64,000 nucleotides of DNA from Chryseobacterium tructae (GTDB taxonomy: Bacteria; Bacteroidota; Bacteroidia; Flavobacteriales; Weeksellaceae). Positions within the stretch are counted from its first letter, which is position 1; each line of letters begins with the position of its first letter. This document shows, piece after piece, positions 17,753 to 26,721 of the stretch. The stretch is from positions 3,100,001 to 3,164,000 of the forward strand of contig NZ_JAUFQR010000001.1 in the NCBI RefSeq assembly GCF_030409875.1, in the 5' to 3' direction. Under the pieces are notes generated by a model. It saw only the letters and a list, made by a program, of their open reading frames with translations. It was not told the DNA's origin and did no database searches. The translations under genes were made by a program, and so were the position numbers.

Positions 17753-17760
17753 TACCTTTG
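17753..17760 (+). promoter_or_regulatory. Candidate -7 box TACCTTTG for the AraC gene
   Basis: TACCTTTG fits the TAnnTTTG consensus and ends 19 bases before the ATG at 17780. No TTG is present at the usual -33 spacing, so activation by a regulator may be needed, or the match is chance. Confidence 0.35.
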
Positions 17761-17779
17761 AACTTTATAATCTCTGCAA

Positions 17780-18661
17780 ATGTCAGGACAGAATAACTAT
17801 ACACTCATTAATCCCAATACAGGCAATCTTGCTTTTAAAATATTTGATTTTGAAAACAGTGAACGTTTTGATCACATCCAACGGAATAACTTCTTTTCCC
17901 TGATTTTTATTCTGGAAGGTTCCGGAGAAGTAAAGGCTGATTTTTCAAAACATCAGTTTCAGAATGGAGCTATGTTTGCCTTTTCTCCCTATCAGCCATT
18001 TTTATTTTCTTCTGATCGGGATTGTAAGGGATTTGCTGTGCAGTTTCATCCGGATTTCTTTTGCATTCATAAACATCAGAATGAGGTAGCCTGTAACGGA
18101 GTCCTTTTTAACAATATCTATGAACCTCCTTTTTTAACTTTGAATACGGCTCAGCAAGAGCAGATCAATACCATTGTGGCTCAGCTTAAAAGTGAAATTC
18201 TTAACAAGGATCTTGCTCAATATGAACTTTTGATAGCCCATCTCAAAATTCTTCTGATTCATCTTTCCAGAATAAAAATGGAACAGCAACCTGAAGAATC
18301 AAAAGAAAAAATAACAGGTGAAAAGCCTTTTGTCTTGCAACATTTAAAAGATGCGATTGAAGATCATTTTAAAATCAAGCATTCTGCCAGTGAATATGCT
18401 GAAATGTTGAATATTTCATCTAAAGCATTAGCTAAAATAACAAAAACCCACTTTAATAAAACGGTTACAGAATTAATTTCTGAACGTATTATCATTGAGG
18501 CCAAGCGAGAACTGTATCTTACTTCAAAAACAGTTAAAGAAATTGCCAACGAATTGGGCTATCAGGATGAATATTACTTTAGTCGATTTTTTAAAATCAA
18601 TGCAGATGTATCTCCTCAAATCTATCGGGATACTGTTGGTTTTGCTGTAGCAGAAAAATAA
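17780..18661 (+). CDS. AraC family transcriptional regulator
   Basis: This 293-residue regulator has an N-terminal cupin-like sensor domain (NNFFSLIFILEGSGEVKAD, FAFSPYQPFLF) and a C-terminal pair of helix-turn-helix motifs of the AraC type (SASEYAEMLNISSKALAKITKTHFNKTVTELI; KTVKEIANELGYQDEYYFSRFFK). It lies between the AhpD-like gene and the convergent HxlR gene. The inducer is unknown. The nearby redox genes are candidate targets. Confidence 0.92.
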   Translation: MSGQNNYTLINPNTGNLAFKIFDFENSERFDHIQRNNFFSLIFILEGSGEVKADFSKHQFQNGAMFAFSPYQPFLFSSDRDCKGFAVQFHPDFFCIHKHQNEVACNGVLFNNIYEPPFLTLNTAQQEQINTIVAQLKSEILNKDLAQYELLIAHLKILLIHLSRIKMEQQPEESKEKITGEKPFVLQHLKDAIEDHFKIKHSASEYAEMLNISSKALAKITKTHFNKTVTELISERIIIEAKRELYLTSKTVKEIANELGYQDEYYFSRFFKINADVSPQIYRDTVGFAVAEK

Positions 18662-18690
18662 GTTTTTAATTCAGATTAAATAAGCTCTTT

Positions 18691-19047
18691 TTACTTTTTT
18701 AGCAATTGCTCTCTATATTCTATGCCCCATTTTGCCATGGTATCAATGATACCATGCAGACTTTTTCCAAAATCTGTAAGTTCATAATCTACGGTTACAG
18801 GCATCGTATTATTTTGAGTTCTATTTACCAGATTATTCATTTCCAAGTCTTTCAATTCCTTTGAAAGGGTTTTTGCTGCTATACCTTCAAGCTGTCTTTT
18901 CAGATCCATAAAACGCATTTTACCTCCAAAATACAAATGACTGATGATAATGGTCTTCCACTTTCCTTCTAAAAGGTATACAGTATCTTTTACACCTCGA
19001 ATATGATTCTTACACTCCGGGCCAAGCTCCATTCTTTCCTTTTTCAT
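18691..19047 (-). CDS. HxlR family winged-helix regulator
   Basis: This is a 118-residue MarR-like regulator of the HxlR family. The N-terminal cysteine is in GPECKNHIRGVKDTV, followed by LLEGKWKTIIISHLYFGGKMRFMDLKRQLEGIAAKTLSKELKDLE and the wing DYELTDFGKSLHGIIDTMAKWG. The conserved N-terminal cysteine is the usual thiol or electrophile sensor of the family. It is divergent from a nitroreductase gene across a 160-base region with two palindromes (19101-19133), which probably are its operators. Confidence 0.93.
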   Translation of the reverse strand: MKKERMELGPECKNHIRGVKDTVYLLEGKWKTIIISHLYFGGKMRFMDLKRQLEGIAAKTLSKELKDLEMNNLVNRTQNNTMPVTVDYELTDFGKSLHGIIDTMAKWGIEYREQLLKK

Positions 19048-19100
19048 ACTTAAAAATTAGATTACAAAATTAAAGAATTATTCAACATCAATGGAACCTG

Positions 19101-19133
19101 GTTACTTTAAGGTAACTGATTACCTATGGGTAA
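19101..19133. promoter_or_regulatory. Double palindromic operator, probable HxlR binding site
   Basis: GTTACTTTAAGGTAAC (19101-19116) and TTACCTATGGGTAA (19120-19133) are two near-perfect dyads sharing a GTTACC/GGTAAC half-site. They lie between the divergent HxlR and nitroreductase genes and about 30 bases upstream of the nitroreductase -7 box. This matches the usual placement of HxlR-family operators. The binding is inferred. Confidence 0.7.
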
Positions 19134-19162
19134 CAGGTATAAAAAAGCAACCACTTATGCTA

Positions 19163-19170
19163 TACCTTTG
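19163..19170 (+). promoter_or_regulatory. -7 box TACCTTTG of the nitroreductase promoter
   Basis: TACCTTTG fits the Bacteroidota -7 consensus, 36 bases before the ATG at 19207 and just downstream of the double operator. No clear TTG is found at -33. Confidence 0.5.
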
Positions 19171-19206
19171 CATCATCTTAATAAGAATAAAGTAAATAAT
19201 AAAATT

Positions 19207-19838
19207 ATGTCACTACAAGAAACCCTAAACTGGAGATCAGCAACCAAAGGTTATAACGGAAAAACTATTGAAGATGAAAAACTAGAGCAGATATTGGAAG
19301 CCATTCGCCTTGCCCCTTCAAGTTCAGGCCTTCAACCTTTTAAAGTATTGGTGATCAAAAATAAAGAGCTCAGAGAAAAATTACAACCTATTTCATGTAA
19401 TCAGGATCAAATTGTAAAAGCATCTCATATTCTTGTCTTTGCTGCCTGGGATGAATATACTACAGAAAGAGTGGATTCATTTTTTGAGTTCAGCAATGAG
19501 GTAAGAAATCTTCCCCAAACGACTACTGATGATTATCGTCTGAATCTCTTAACCATGTTAGAGAAACAAACCAAAGATCAGCACTTTAACAATGCCTCCA
19601 AACAAACTTACATAGCTTTAGGGTTTGGGCTTTTGGCTGCGGCTGACCTGAGAGTGGATGCCACTCCCATAGAAGGATTTAACAATAAAGCTGTGGATGA
19701 GCTTCTTAACTTACCCCAACAAGGTTTAAAGAGTACTGTTTGATGGCTCTTGGCTATAAAGATGAAACTACAGACTGGTGGGGAAAACTGGATAGAGTGA
19801 GAAGATCGAAGGAAGAACTGTTTGTGGAGATCAACTAA
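19207..19838 (+). pseudogene. NAD(P)H-dependent nitroreductase-family oxidoreductase, frameshift near the 3' end
   Basis: This is an FMN-dependent NfsB-like nitroreductase. It starts SLQETLNWRSATKGYNGK and has the flavin-binding LAPSSSGLQPFKVLVI, ASHILVFAAWDEY and YIALGFGLLAAADLRVDATPIEGF. The frame stops at 19743 within STV, but the next frame reads MALGYKDETTDWWGKLDRVR to a stop at 19836-19838. One extra T in the TTT at 19739-19741 makes a normal protein of about 210 residues. The start at 19207 is chosen over 19126, because the extra residues overlap the promoter. Control by the divergent HxlR protein is likely. Confidence 0.9.
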
Positions 19839-19867
19839 AATAAGCATAAAATAAATAATAAAAAAGC

Positions 19868-19897
19868 AGGAGATCTTTTGAAGGTCTCCCTTTTTTT
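19868..19897 (+). terminator. Intrinsic terminator after the nitroreductase gene
   Basis: GGAGATC pairs with GGTCTCC (one G-T pair) around a seven-base loop and is followed by a run of seven T. Confidence 0.8.
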
Positions 19898-19932
19898 GCA
19901 TTAATTTAATGGATTGATAATAAATCATCACA

Positions 19933-20919
19933 ATGGATTTGAAATTAAGCATCCTTGATCAAACTCCTGTTATCAAAGGAGGTAACGCTGCACAAGCACT
20001 CGAAAATAGCTTGAAACTTGCAAAAATGGCGGATGAATTGGGATATCATAGCATCTTGTATTCAGAGCATCATGGTGTGGAAGCTTATGGAAGCTCCAGT
20101 CCCGAAATCCTGGCTGCAACAGTTCTAGCCCATACGAAAAACATTAAGGTGGGTACCGGAGGAATTATGCTGCGTAATTATTCTGCTTTTAAAATTGCTG
20201 AATGGGCAAAAATGCTGGCAACATTCTATCCCAACCGCTTTATATTAGGACTTGGAAAAGCTCCGGGAGGTTTGAAAGATGCTGTCCTCGCATTGAACGG
20301 TCATAGACTTCCTATTCTTAACAATCTGAATGAAAGGCTAGAGGAAATCATGGCTTACCTAACAGAACAAAACTATAAAGAGGCTGAAGTATTTGCTCAG
20401 CCAGCCAATGTTCCTGCATTACCTGAGGTCACATGGTTGGGTTCTGGAGAAAATTCAGCAAAAGAAGCCGCAAAATATGGCATTTCCTACTCTATGGCGG
20501 ATTTCATTGCAGACGGCTCGAATACTGAGATCCGTGAAATGTATCTGGAGGAATTTAATGAACATGGATACAACGATCGACCTTCTTTTCAGGTAGCAAT
20601 TTCTGTTTCCGTTGCCAAGAATATTGAACAGGCACGCCGGAATGCCTTTGGAATGGTATATCAGTTTGTAGAATCCAGAAAAATTCTGGCTCCCGGTGCC
20701 TTGAGATCTTCTGAAGAAGTAGAAACTCTTCTCGATAAAAATGAAGACAAGCAATTATTTAATACCTTACTCAATAAAGTTGTAATAGGCACTCCGGATA
20801 CCATACATTCAACACTGGAAGAGAAGGCAATACAATACGGCACCCATGATCTTGTCCTATTATCCAATATGTTTAGGGAAGAAGACAGGATATTCACTTA
20901 TAAAAATATCATTAAGTAA
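19933..20919 (+). CDS. LLM class flavin-dependent oxidoreductase
   Basis: This is a 328-residue luciferase-like (bacterial luciferase superfamily) monooxygenase of the MsnO8-like subgroup. It starts LKLSILDQTPVIKGGNAAQAL and has YHSILYSEHHGVEAYGSSSPEILA, KVGTGGIMLRNYSAFKIAEW and RFILGLGKAPGG. It probably uses FMNH2 supplied by a reductase, and the nitroreductase just upstream could provide it. A terminator separates the two, so co-transcription is not implied. It ends at a very strong hairpin. Confidence 0.93.
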   Translation: MDLKLSILDQTPVIKGGNAAQALENSLKLAKMADELGYHSILYSEHHGVEAYGSSSPEILAATVLAHTKNIKVGTGGIMLRNYSAFKIAEWAKMLATFYPNRFILGLGKAPGGLKDAVLALNGHRLPILNNLNERLEEIMAYLTEQNYKEAEVFAQPANVPALPEVTWLGSGENSAKEAAKYGISYSMADFIADGSNTEIREMYLEEFNEHGYNDRPSFQVAISVSVAKNIEQARRNAFGMVYQFVESRKILAPGALRSSEEVETLLDKNEDKQLFNTLLNKVVIGTPDTIHSTLEEKAIQYGTHDLVLLSNMFREEDRIFTYKNIIK

Positions 20920-20957
20920 AGGTTTGCTCATTTTAACAATGAGCAAACCTGTTTTTT
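20920..20957. terminator. Strong intrinsic terminator after the LLM oxidoreductase gene
   Basis: AGGTTTGCTCATT pairs perfectly with AATGAGCAAACCT around a five-base loop, followed by a run of seven T after one G. Confidence 0.92.
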
Positions 20958-20972
20958 TATTCCAAAACTTGA

Positions 20973-21224
20973 TTATTTCAGGTTTCTTGATTCTAATTCT
21001 TTTTCTAATGCCTGATTACGTTTGTTCCATTGAGTGCCCAAAAATACAGCAAAAAATAATGGAAACAGGGTGAAAAAACCAATTCCATGGCTCACACTGC
21101 TGTATACAGCTACCCCAATAAAACATCCTATGAGAGCAGCGGTGATTATTTTGTCAGATTTAGATTTATTTTTTTTCTCTACTAATTCCTGATCAGTTAA
21201 TTCATTTAATTCCTTTCCTATCAT
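20973..21224 (-). CDS. Small membrane protein of unknown function
   Basis: The 83-residue product has a charged N-terminus (LNELTDQELVEKKNKSKSDK), two hydrophobic helices (IITAALIGCFIGVAVYSSV and GFFTLFPLFFAVFLGT) and a charged C-terminus. I do not recognise a named family. It converges on the LLM gene and lies downstream of another small secreted-protein gene. Confidence 0.65.
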   Translation of the reverse strand: MIGKELNELTDQELVEKKNKSKSDKIITAALIGCFIGVAVYSSVSHGIGFFTLFPLFFAVFLGTQWNKRNQALEKELESRNLK

Positions 21225-21307
21225 GGTTATTGTTTTTAGTTTTATATGAAGTTTCTGCTAACTTACAAAAGTTTTATCTTTATCAATGAAAAACTTGAAG
21301 GCTTCAA

Positions 21308-21850
21308 TTAATTGACAGCCTGATTGATAAGTTCAGTAGTAATTCTTAAGGATTTTAAAAGATTTTTGTCATCAAAAAATAATGTTGAATAATGTTTTCC
21401 TCTTTTAAAAACCAGCTCTGAACCTTCGGGAAACTCGCTGTCATCTCCTAACTTCTGTGCTTTTGCTCCGTATTTTTTGAATTTAGCTTTAGCTTCTTCC
21501 AGTGTCGTTTTATTCATAACAAGGCCATAAGGCAATCCTCCTACGATCAATGACTGACCATCGGGAACCTCAAAAAACATTTCATTAACTGCATTATTCT
21601 TTCCAAGCCCAGAATATAAACCTAATCCTGATTTCGTAATCCATTTGGCATATTTTTCATCGTTGGCATCTTCATAGAAAACAGTTTCTGTATGCAATGC
21701 TTTTGAAATTTTATCTGTGGTTTGTGGAAAAATAAATTCCGAGTTTTTATCCAGTAAGGAATTTAGATCAGCTGTTTTTTGTGAAAATGCAGTAAAACTC
21801 ATGAATTGTAAAGTTACTGCCAGCCCCAAAGTAAACGGTTTTATCTTCAT
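21308..21850 (-). CDS. Secreted protein of unknown function
   Basis: This 180-residue protein has a clear signal peptide (about residues 1-23, ending FTAFSQ). The mature part, of about 157 residues, contains no motif I recognise. It has a mix of short beta-like segments (GQSLIVGGLPYGLVMNKTTLEEAKAKF, GSELVFKRGKHYSTLFFDDKNLLKSLRI). It is probably periplasmic or cell-surface. It is not clearly linked to its neighbours. Confidence 0.65.
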   Translation of the reverse strand: MKIKPFTLGLAVTLQFMSFTAFSQKTADLNSLLDKNSEFIFPQTTDKISKALHTETVFYEDANDEKYAKWITKSGLGLYSGLGKNNAVNEMFFEVPDGQSLIVGGLPYGLVMNKTTLEEAKAKFKKYGAKAQKLGDDSEFPEGSELVFKRGKHYSTLFFDDKNLLKSLRITTELINQAVN

Positions 21851-21942
21851 ATTGACTATTTTGATGGTTTTCGGGTTTAAAGATATTAAAATTGTTGGAA
21901 GCAGGAAGAAAGAGATTAGAAGTTATTATGAACAAACTATTA

Positions 21943-22148
21943 TTAAACCACAAAGGAGACACAAAAGATTTTTAAACACTTAAGCTATTTAAGTGATATA
22001 CTTTGTGTATAAGAAGTACACTAAAGTTTTATTGAAAATCAAAGATTTTCATCTTATGTGAACTTAATTCTGCGGTATCTCTTTACACTTTCTAAAATGT
22101 AGTAAAGTATTAAAAAAAATAAAAACTTTTGTGGCTTTTGTGGTTAAG
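21943..22148. repeat. Inverted-repeat-bounded non-coding element (MITE-like candidate)
   Basis: The left end TTAAACCACAAAGGAGACAC (21943 on) is an imperfect inverted copy of the right end CTTTTGTGGCTTTTGTGGTT (22126 on). The 206 bases between carry no ORF but have internal dyads (CACTTAAGCTATTTAAGTG at 21978-21996). It fills most of the 480-base gap between the secreted protein and the phosphodiesterase gene. I infer a non-autonomous repeat. No target-site duplication was identified. Confidence 0.5.
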
Positions 22149-22332
22149 CTTAAACAGATTTATAAGCAATTTCTGAAACATCAAATGCTATAGTCTATCC
22201 ATCTTATATTTTTTTTAAATTTTTGGCTTTGTTAGATGAATAATGAACAGTTTTTAATAAAGGAAACCGGAAAAAAATAATGTAAATTTGCCATAACTTA
22301 CCGCAAAGGTTAAGTTTTTAGTTTTGAATATA

Positions 22333-23277
22333 ATGAAAAAAACAGCATTTTCTTTACTGGCACTTTTGTTACATCTGGCCTGCCAGGCACAAAATTTTGA
22401 CGTTATTCCATTAGGGATCTATGGAGGAGAACAAGAAGATAATTTATCTGCTTATCTGGTGGGTGCCACCAAAGACAATACTTTTCTTTGCTTGGATGCC
22501 GGTACTGTAAACACGGGAATCCGAAAAGCAATTCAGGAGAAAAGTCTTAACGGAACTGAAGAAACGGTTCTGAAAGATCAAATTAAAGGCTATTTTATTT
22601 CTCATGGCCATTTGGATCATTTAGCAGGTCTTATTATCAATTCACCAGCTGATTCCAAAAAAGATATTTTTGCTATTCCATCCGTTATTCAAATTCTACA
22701 GAATCATTATTTCATTACAGATACCTGGATCAATTTTGCCGATCAGGGACAAAAACCGATCCTTGGGAAATATCATTATAATGAGCTTCAGGACGGAGTG
22801 GAAACTCCAACACAGAAAACCTCTTTCTTCTTAACGGGATATGAATTAAGCCATGTCAATCCATACAAAAGCAGTGCTGCACTTGTCAGAAATGGAGACC
22901 ATTACCTGCTTTATCTAGGTGACACAGGAGCAGACAGAATCGAGAAGTCTGACCGCATGGACAACCTTTGGAAGAATGTTGCACCTTTGGTACAAAGCAA
23001 ACAGTTGAATACTATACTGATCGAAGTTTCCTTCCCAAACAGCCAGCCTGAAAATCTATTGTTTGGACACCTTACCCCTAACCTATTGGTGGAAGAATTG
23101 GAAAAACTAAAAGAAAAAACAGGCCAGAAAGATCTTGAAGGCCTTAATATCGTGGTTACTCATAGAAAACCCACAGGAAAAAATCCTGAGATCATCAAAC
23201 AAGAATTATTAAAAAGCAACCCTTTAAAGGTAAAGTATATTTTTCCTGAGCAGGGTAAAAGAATCAATTTACCTTAA
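22333..23277 (+). CDS. Exported class II 3',5'-cyclic-nucleotide phosphodiesterase (MBL fold)
   Basis: This 314-residue metallo-beta-lactamase-fold enzyme matches the class II cAMP phosphodiesterase signature: SHGHLDHLAGLIINSPA, with His91, His93, Asp95 and His96. Further metal-ligand segments are YELSHVNPYKSSAA, YLLYLGDTGADRIE and FGHLTPNLLVEEL. A signal peptide (MKKTAFSLLALLLHLACQAQ) points to the periplasm. A lipobox is weak. The ATG at 22333 is preferred to a TTG at 22324. It would hydrolyse cyclic nucleotides and ends at a hairpin. Confidence 0.92.
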   Translation: MKKTAFSLLALLLHLACQAQNFDVIPLGIYGGEQEDNLSAYLVGATKDNTFLCLDAGTVNTGIRKAIQEKSLNGTEETVLKDQIKGYFISHGHLDHLAGLIINSPADSKKDIFAIPSVIQILQNHYFITDTWINFADQGQKPILGKYHYNELQDGVETPTQKTSFFLTGYELSHVNPYKSSAALVRNGDHYLLYLGDTGADRIEKSDRMDNLWKNVAPLVQSKQLNTILIEVSFPNSQPENLLFGHLTPNLLVEELEKLKEKTGQKDLEGLNIVVTHRKPTGKNPEIIKQELLKSNPLKVKYIFPEQGKRINLP

Positions 23278-23282
23278 TAATA

Positions 23283-23318
23283 AAAAAGGCGGTGAGACAT
23301 GGGTTTCATCGCTTTTTA
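23283..23318 (+). terminator. Terminator after the phosphodiesterase gene
   Basis: GCGGTGA (23289-23295) pairs with TCATCGC (23306-23312) with one G-T pair, flanked by an A run on the left and a T run on the right. It could also serve the convergent Arr gene. Confidence 0.75.
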
Positions 23319-23358
23319 TATTTATTGGTACGGATGCTATTGTCGAAATACTCTCCGA

Positions 23359-24102
23359 TTAATTGATTATTTCTCCTTTACTATTTTCCAATTTTCCGCG
23401 AAACTTCTGAAGTTCTTCGGGACTGGGTTTTTTCCAATCTATGGCTTCCCCAACAATTTTCAATGGAGATTCTGAACGATAAGAACGGGTTAGATTGCCT
23501 GGGAATTTTTTATCCGTTAAATTCGGATCATTTTCAAAAGTGGCCGTTGGTTCTACGATATACACCCGCTCAACTCCATCACCTTTCGCTAATGTTGCAG
23601 CAAGCCCAGCTCCATTAAGCAATGCAGTGAAATAAATATGATTCATCCTGAAATCGGATTTATAATTGGAATGGCCACCTGCCGTCAACAAATCTCCTAT
23701 TTGAAGGTCTGCTTTTGTACCATGATAAAAAGGACCTTTATCAAAAATTTCATCTTTCACTGTCATTGCCAGCTCATTATATTCTTTTGATTTTTCCGGA
23801 TCAGAAAGTTCTTCATAGCACTCAGCAATCTTTACATAAAGAGAATACAAAGCGCTTTTAGTTGTATTATCATTTGCTTTTAAAGCATGGACCAGCGCTA
23901 TTTCAAACCATCTCAAACGTTCGGAAGATATTTTTTGAGATCGACCAATATAATAAGCTGCAAGAAATTTTTCAACATCATCTGTTGCCTCATTCCAACC
24001 TTGCTCAAATAACGGGACTGCTTCTTCCGGTTTGTTTTGTTCCTCCATACTCATTCCCTGGATACAGAGTTTAACAACGCTATTAAAGGGTGAAAATTCC
24101 AT
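23359..24102 (-). CDS. arr: TPR-like N-terminus fused to rifamycin ADP-ribosyltransferase (Arr)
   Basis: The C-terminal part (about residues 122-247) is a full Arr domain, which transfers ADP-ribose from NAD+ to rifamycins. GPFYHGTKADLQIGDLLT contains the conserved His127, NHIYFTAL has Tyr157, and FENDPNLTDKKFPGN has Asp192, all three being the expected catalytic residues. The first 120 residues are helical with TPR-like repeats (EAVPLFEQGWNEA; KIAECYEELSDPEKSKEYNELA), an extension absent from classical mobile Arr-2. No integron or IS lies nearby, so it looks chromosomal. It may confer rifampicin tolerance. The natural substrate is not known. Confidence 0.9.
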   Translation of the reverse strand: MEFSPFNSVVKLCIQGMSMEEQNKPEEAVPLFEQGWNEATDDVEKFLAAYYIGRSQKISSERLRWFEIALVHALKANDNTTKSALYSLYVKIAECYEELSDPEKSKEYNELAMTVKDEIFDKGPFYHGTKADLQIGDLLTAGGHSNYKSDFRMNHIYFTALLNGAGLAATLAKGDGVERVYIVEPTATFENDPNLTDKKFPGNLTRSYRSESPLKIVGEAIDWKKPSPEELQKFRGKLENSKGEIIN

Positions 24103-24362
24103 GGTATGCCTATTTTAATCAATTATTATTGGTAAGACTTTCAATATTCTACAACAAATTTATACAAATATTCTTCCTTGTTGATCTCACTTTTTTATTT
24201 TCTTCGCTTACCATACAGAAAATTCGGATTCTGCCATTATTATTGAAGCTATCAACTGCCTTTATCACTGGGGTTGATGGTCTAAAATATAAAAAATAAT
24301 CCTATATTTAAAGGAATAATACAACAGCACACCACTAAATCTATAACGATAATCTCTATAAT

Positions 24363-25036
24363 ATGGATAAAGAACTGATCGAAAGAATACAAAATAAAAA
24401 ACATTACTACGAAAATGTTGAAGCGCTGGAAAAGCATTTAGATACTCATTTTAAAAGTGATGAAATAACTGTTTTCCATGAAATGGTATCTCTGGATTTT
24501 CATCTGGATGTCTATTTTATTCAACCTAAAGATGAAGATTTCAATCTGCTGATAACTTCCGGGATGAGTCTATTAGAAATGAAGGTTCCGGATACTATTC
24601 AAGATAAGGAAGATTATGCTTTTGCTGAACTCCTGATTATACTTCCTAAAGATCTTGAATTTGAAAAAACGTTTCCTAGTGAGGGCAAGAATGACTGGAT
24701 CATAAGCTTGATAAAAGAAATGGCAAGGTTTCCACATCACCAGGATACATTCCTCACAGAAGGACACTCGCTGCAGGCATGGAGTGATATTTCGGAGCCT
24801 TATGATGAAACACTCAGTTTACAAGCACGATTTTATTGCCTTCCGCCACTTTTGATGATGATTTTATGCAGATTGCCAGTGAAGACAGAATCATTAATCT
24901 GTACACTCTTTTCCCACTCTATCAAAATGAATTGGAATATAAAATAGAAAATGGCTTCGGCAAGTTTTTCGACTTATTGATAGAAGGTGACATCCCTGAT
25001 ATTCTCAATAATAACCGTAAAAATTTATTAGAATAA
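24363..25036 (+). pseudogene. Suppressor-of-fused (SUFU) domain protein, single-base frameshift
   Basis: The protein fits the bacterial SUFU-domain family: VSLDFHLDVYFIQP, LLITSGMSLLEMKVP, YAFAELLIILPKDL and the WIISLIKEMARFPHHQDTFL helix. The frame breaks near 24820-24835. The correct continuation (LPSATFDDDFMQ, INLYTLFPLYQNELEYKIENG) runs to a stop at 25034-25036. One added base gives about 224 residues. Bacterial SUFU proteins are often immunity-like or unknown in role. Here no toxin is adjacent. Confidence 0.8.
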
Positions 25037-25054
25037 ACGGTTTATAAAAACGAT

Positions 25055-25097
25055 AAAGTCTGATCATTGGATTTCTATTCCGATTTTCAGACTTTTT
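25055..25097 (+). terminator. Terminator after the SUFU-domain gene
   Basis: AAAGTCTGA (25055-25063) pairs with TCAGACTTT (25087-25095), followed by a T run. The 23-base loop is long for an intrinsic terminator. Confidence 0.55.
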
Positions 25098-25119
25098 TAA
25101 ATAGGAAAAAGTATTTCCT

Positions 25120-25443
25120 TTATTTCTTCTTGATAATGAGATCACCATCCGATAACCTGATATTTTCATTATTTATATTCAATTCAACCCATTGCTTAAC
25201 ATCATCAGACTCACAATCGTTGATGATTCTATAATCTGAATATCCTGTATGAGAATCCGGCAGTTCCAAAATCATATCAATGGTCTTTTTACTGATTTGA
25301 TAGCGGTCAAAAATATCTAGTACATAAACAGCTTCTGATAACTCTTTCTTCAGCTGTATAGTAGATTCTGTATGTGCTTCATTACTGATTAAATCATTCA
25401 GTTTTTCAATTTCATTAGCAATAAACTCCTTTGCTGTCATCAT
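25120..25443 (-). CDS. Hypothetical protein, no recognised family
   Basis: The 107-residue product is predicted cytoplasmic and largely helical in its first half (AKEFIANEIEKLNDLISNEA..., LKKELSEAVYVLDIFDRYQIS), with a short acidic C-terminal half. No catalytic motif is visible. It lies alone, divergent from the AraC gene that follows. Confidence 0.6.
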   Translation of the reverse strand: MMTAKEFIANEIEKLNDLISNEAHTESTIQLKKELSEAVYVLDIFDRYQISKKTIDMILELPDSHTGYSDYRIINDCESDDVKQWVELNINNENIRLSDGDLIIKKK

Positions 25444-25687
25444 AATTTGTATTGATGCTTTTGTACAAAATTAGCCATTTCCAGCCTTACCTCTTAGAAA
25501 TATTCAAAACAGAATCCTTCGATCTTAAATATCATCAATAACTTTAAAATCATAAGACAGAGTTGTTCTTACACTGAAACAGATATCCATCTACATTTCT
25601 ATGGAATTTACATACAATTTGTAATACAATATTAAACTTAAAGCTTAAAATAAAGCAATAAATGTGCATTTTTTACGAAATTTGAAT

Positions 25688-26563
25688 ATGGCTTTATTTT
25701 TAACTCCTGATAATGTTTATAAACTGTACCATATTGATCCTTCAAAAAAGATGGAAGGTATTGTTATTCTGCACCAAAAAAACCATCCCGGAAAGGAATA
25801 CAAAGAGCACACTCGGGTATTTGACGGCTTATTATTAGGATTTATGATCCAGGGATCCATGAAAGCTCAGATCCATTTCCTGGAATATGAACTCAATGCA
25901 GGAGACATCGCGGTCTTACAGCCACAGCTGATGATTGATACTCAATCTCTGAGTGAAGACGCAGAGATCGTAACCATTGGCCTTTCATTAGATTTTATTG
26001 CTGCATTTCCAATTTTGCGTGAATTTGTGATGAACCACCAAATCCGGTGGAAACCGGTTATCACACTTCAACCTGAAGAGATAAGATTACAGCGAGAATT
26101 GGTCACATTAATCCAAGACTTTTACCATAAACCCTCAAGCCCAAGAAAAATAGAAATGTTGCGTCATCTTGTGATGGCATTGATGTGTCTAATTTCCGAG
26201 GCTTATTCCGGATTGGCAGATCAGAATAGTTTTATAAAGAACCGTACTCATGAAATCATCGATGATTTTTATCTATTGCTTTCAAAATATGCTACCCAGC
26301 AGCGCAGTGTCAAATTCTATGCAGAAAAGCTACATTTAACCCCACAATATCTTTCTACTTTTCTGAAACAAAAAACAGGAAAATCGGTTTTGCAATGGAT
26401 TGACCACGCCATGATTCTATATGCTAAAACACAACTCAAATCAACCAATTTATCCATTAAGCAGATCAGTCATGAGTTACATTTTGAAAACTCCAGTGTA
26501 TTCTGCAGATTTTTTAAAAAGATCACAGGAGTCTCACCAAGAGCTTTCAGGAATGGTTCATAA
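25688..26563 (+). CDS. AraC family transcriptional regulator
   Basis: The N-terminal sensor domain (LFLTPDNVYKLYHIDP, LLLGFMIQGSMKAQIHF, DIAVLQPQLMI) is followed by two helix-turn-helix motifs (SVKFYAEKLHLTPQYLSTFLKQKTGKS and LSIKQISHELHFENSSVFCRFFKKITG), ending SPRAF. The ATG at 25688 gives 291 residues. A GTG at 25664 is possible but adds only eight residues. It lies about 160 bases upstream of a Tet-like MFS exporter on the same strand and is a good candidate for its regulator. Confidence 0.92.
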   Translation: MALFLTPDNVYKLYHIDPSKKMEGIVILHQKNHPGKEYKEHTRVFDGLLLGFMIQGSMKAQIHFLEYELNAGDIAVLQPQLMIDTQSLSEDAEIVTIGLSLDFIAAFPILREFVMNHQIRWKPVITLQPEEIRLQRELVTLIQDFYHKPSSPRKIEMLRHLVMALMCLISEAYSGLADQNSFIKNRTHEIIDDFYLLLSKYATQQRSVKFYAEKLHLTPQYLSTFLKQKTGKSVLQWIDHAMILYAKTQLKSTNLSIKQISHELHFENSSVFCRFFKKITGVSPRAFRNGS

Positions 26564-26721
26564 CATACATATATCAATTTGTAAGAGCCCAAATACAATC
26601 TTTGAAAAGGACATATTTCCGGTGCTTTTTTAAAAATAACCCCTATACTAGATTACAAATTGTATATAAACACCATAAAAGTGTAACAGAAATACGACCC
26701 GTCTCGTTTTACTTTTACACC

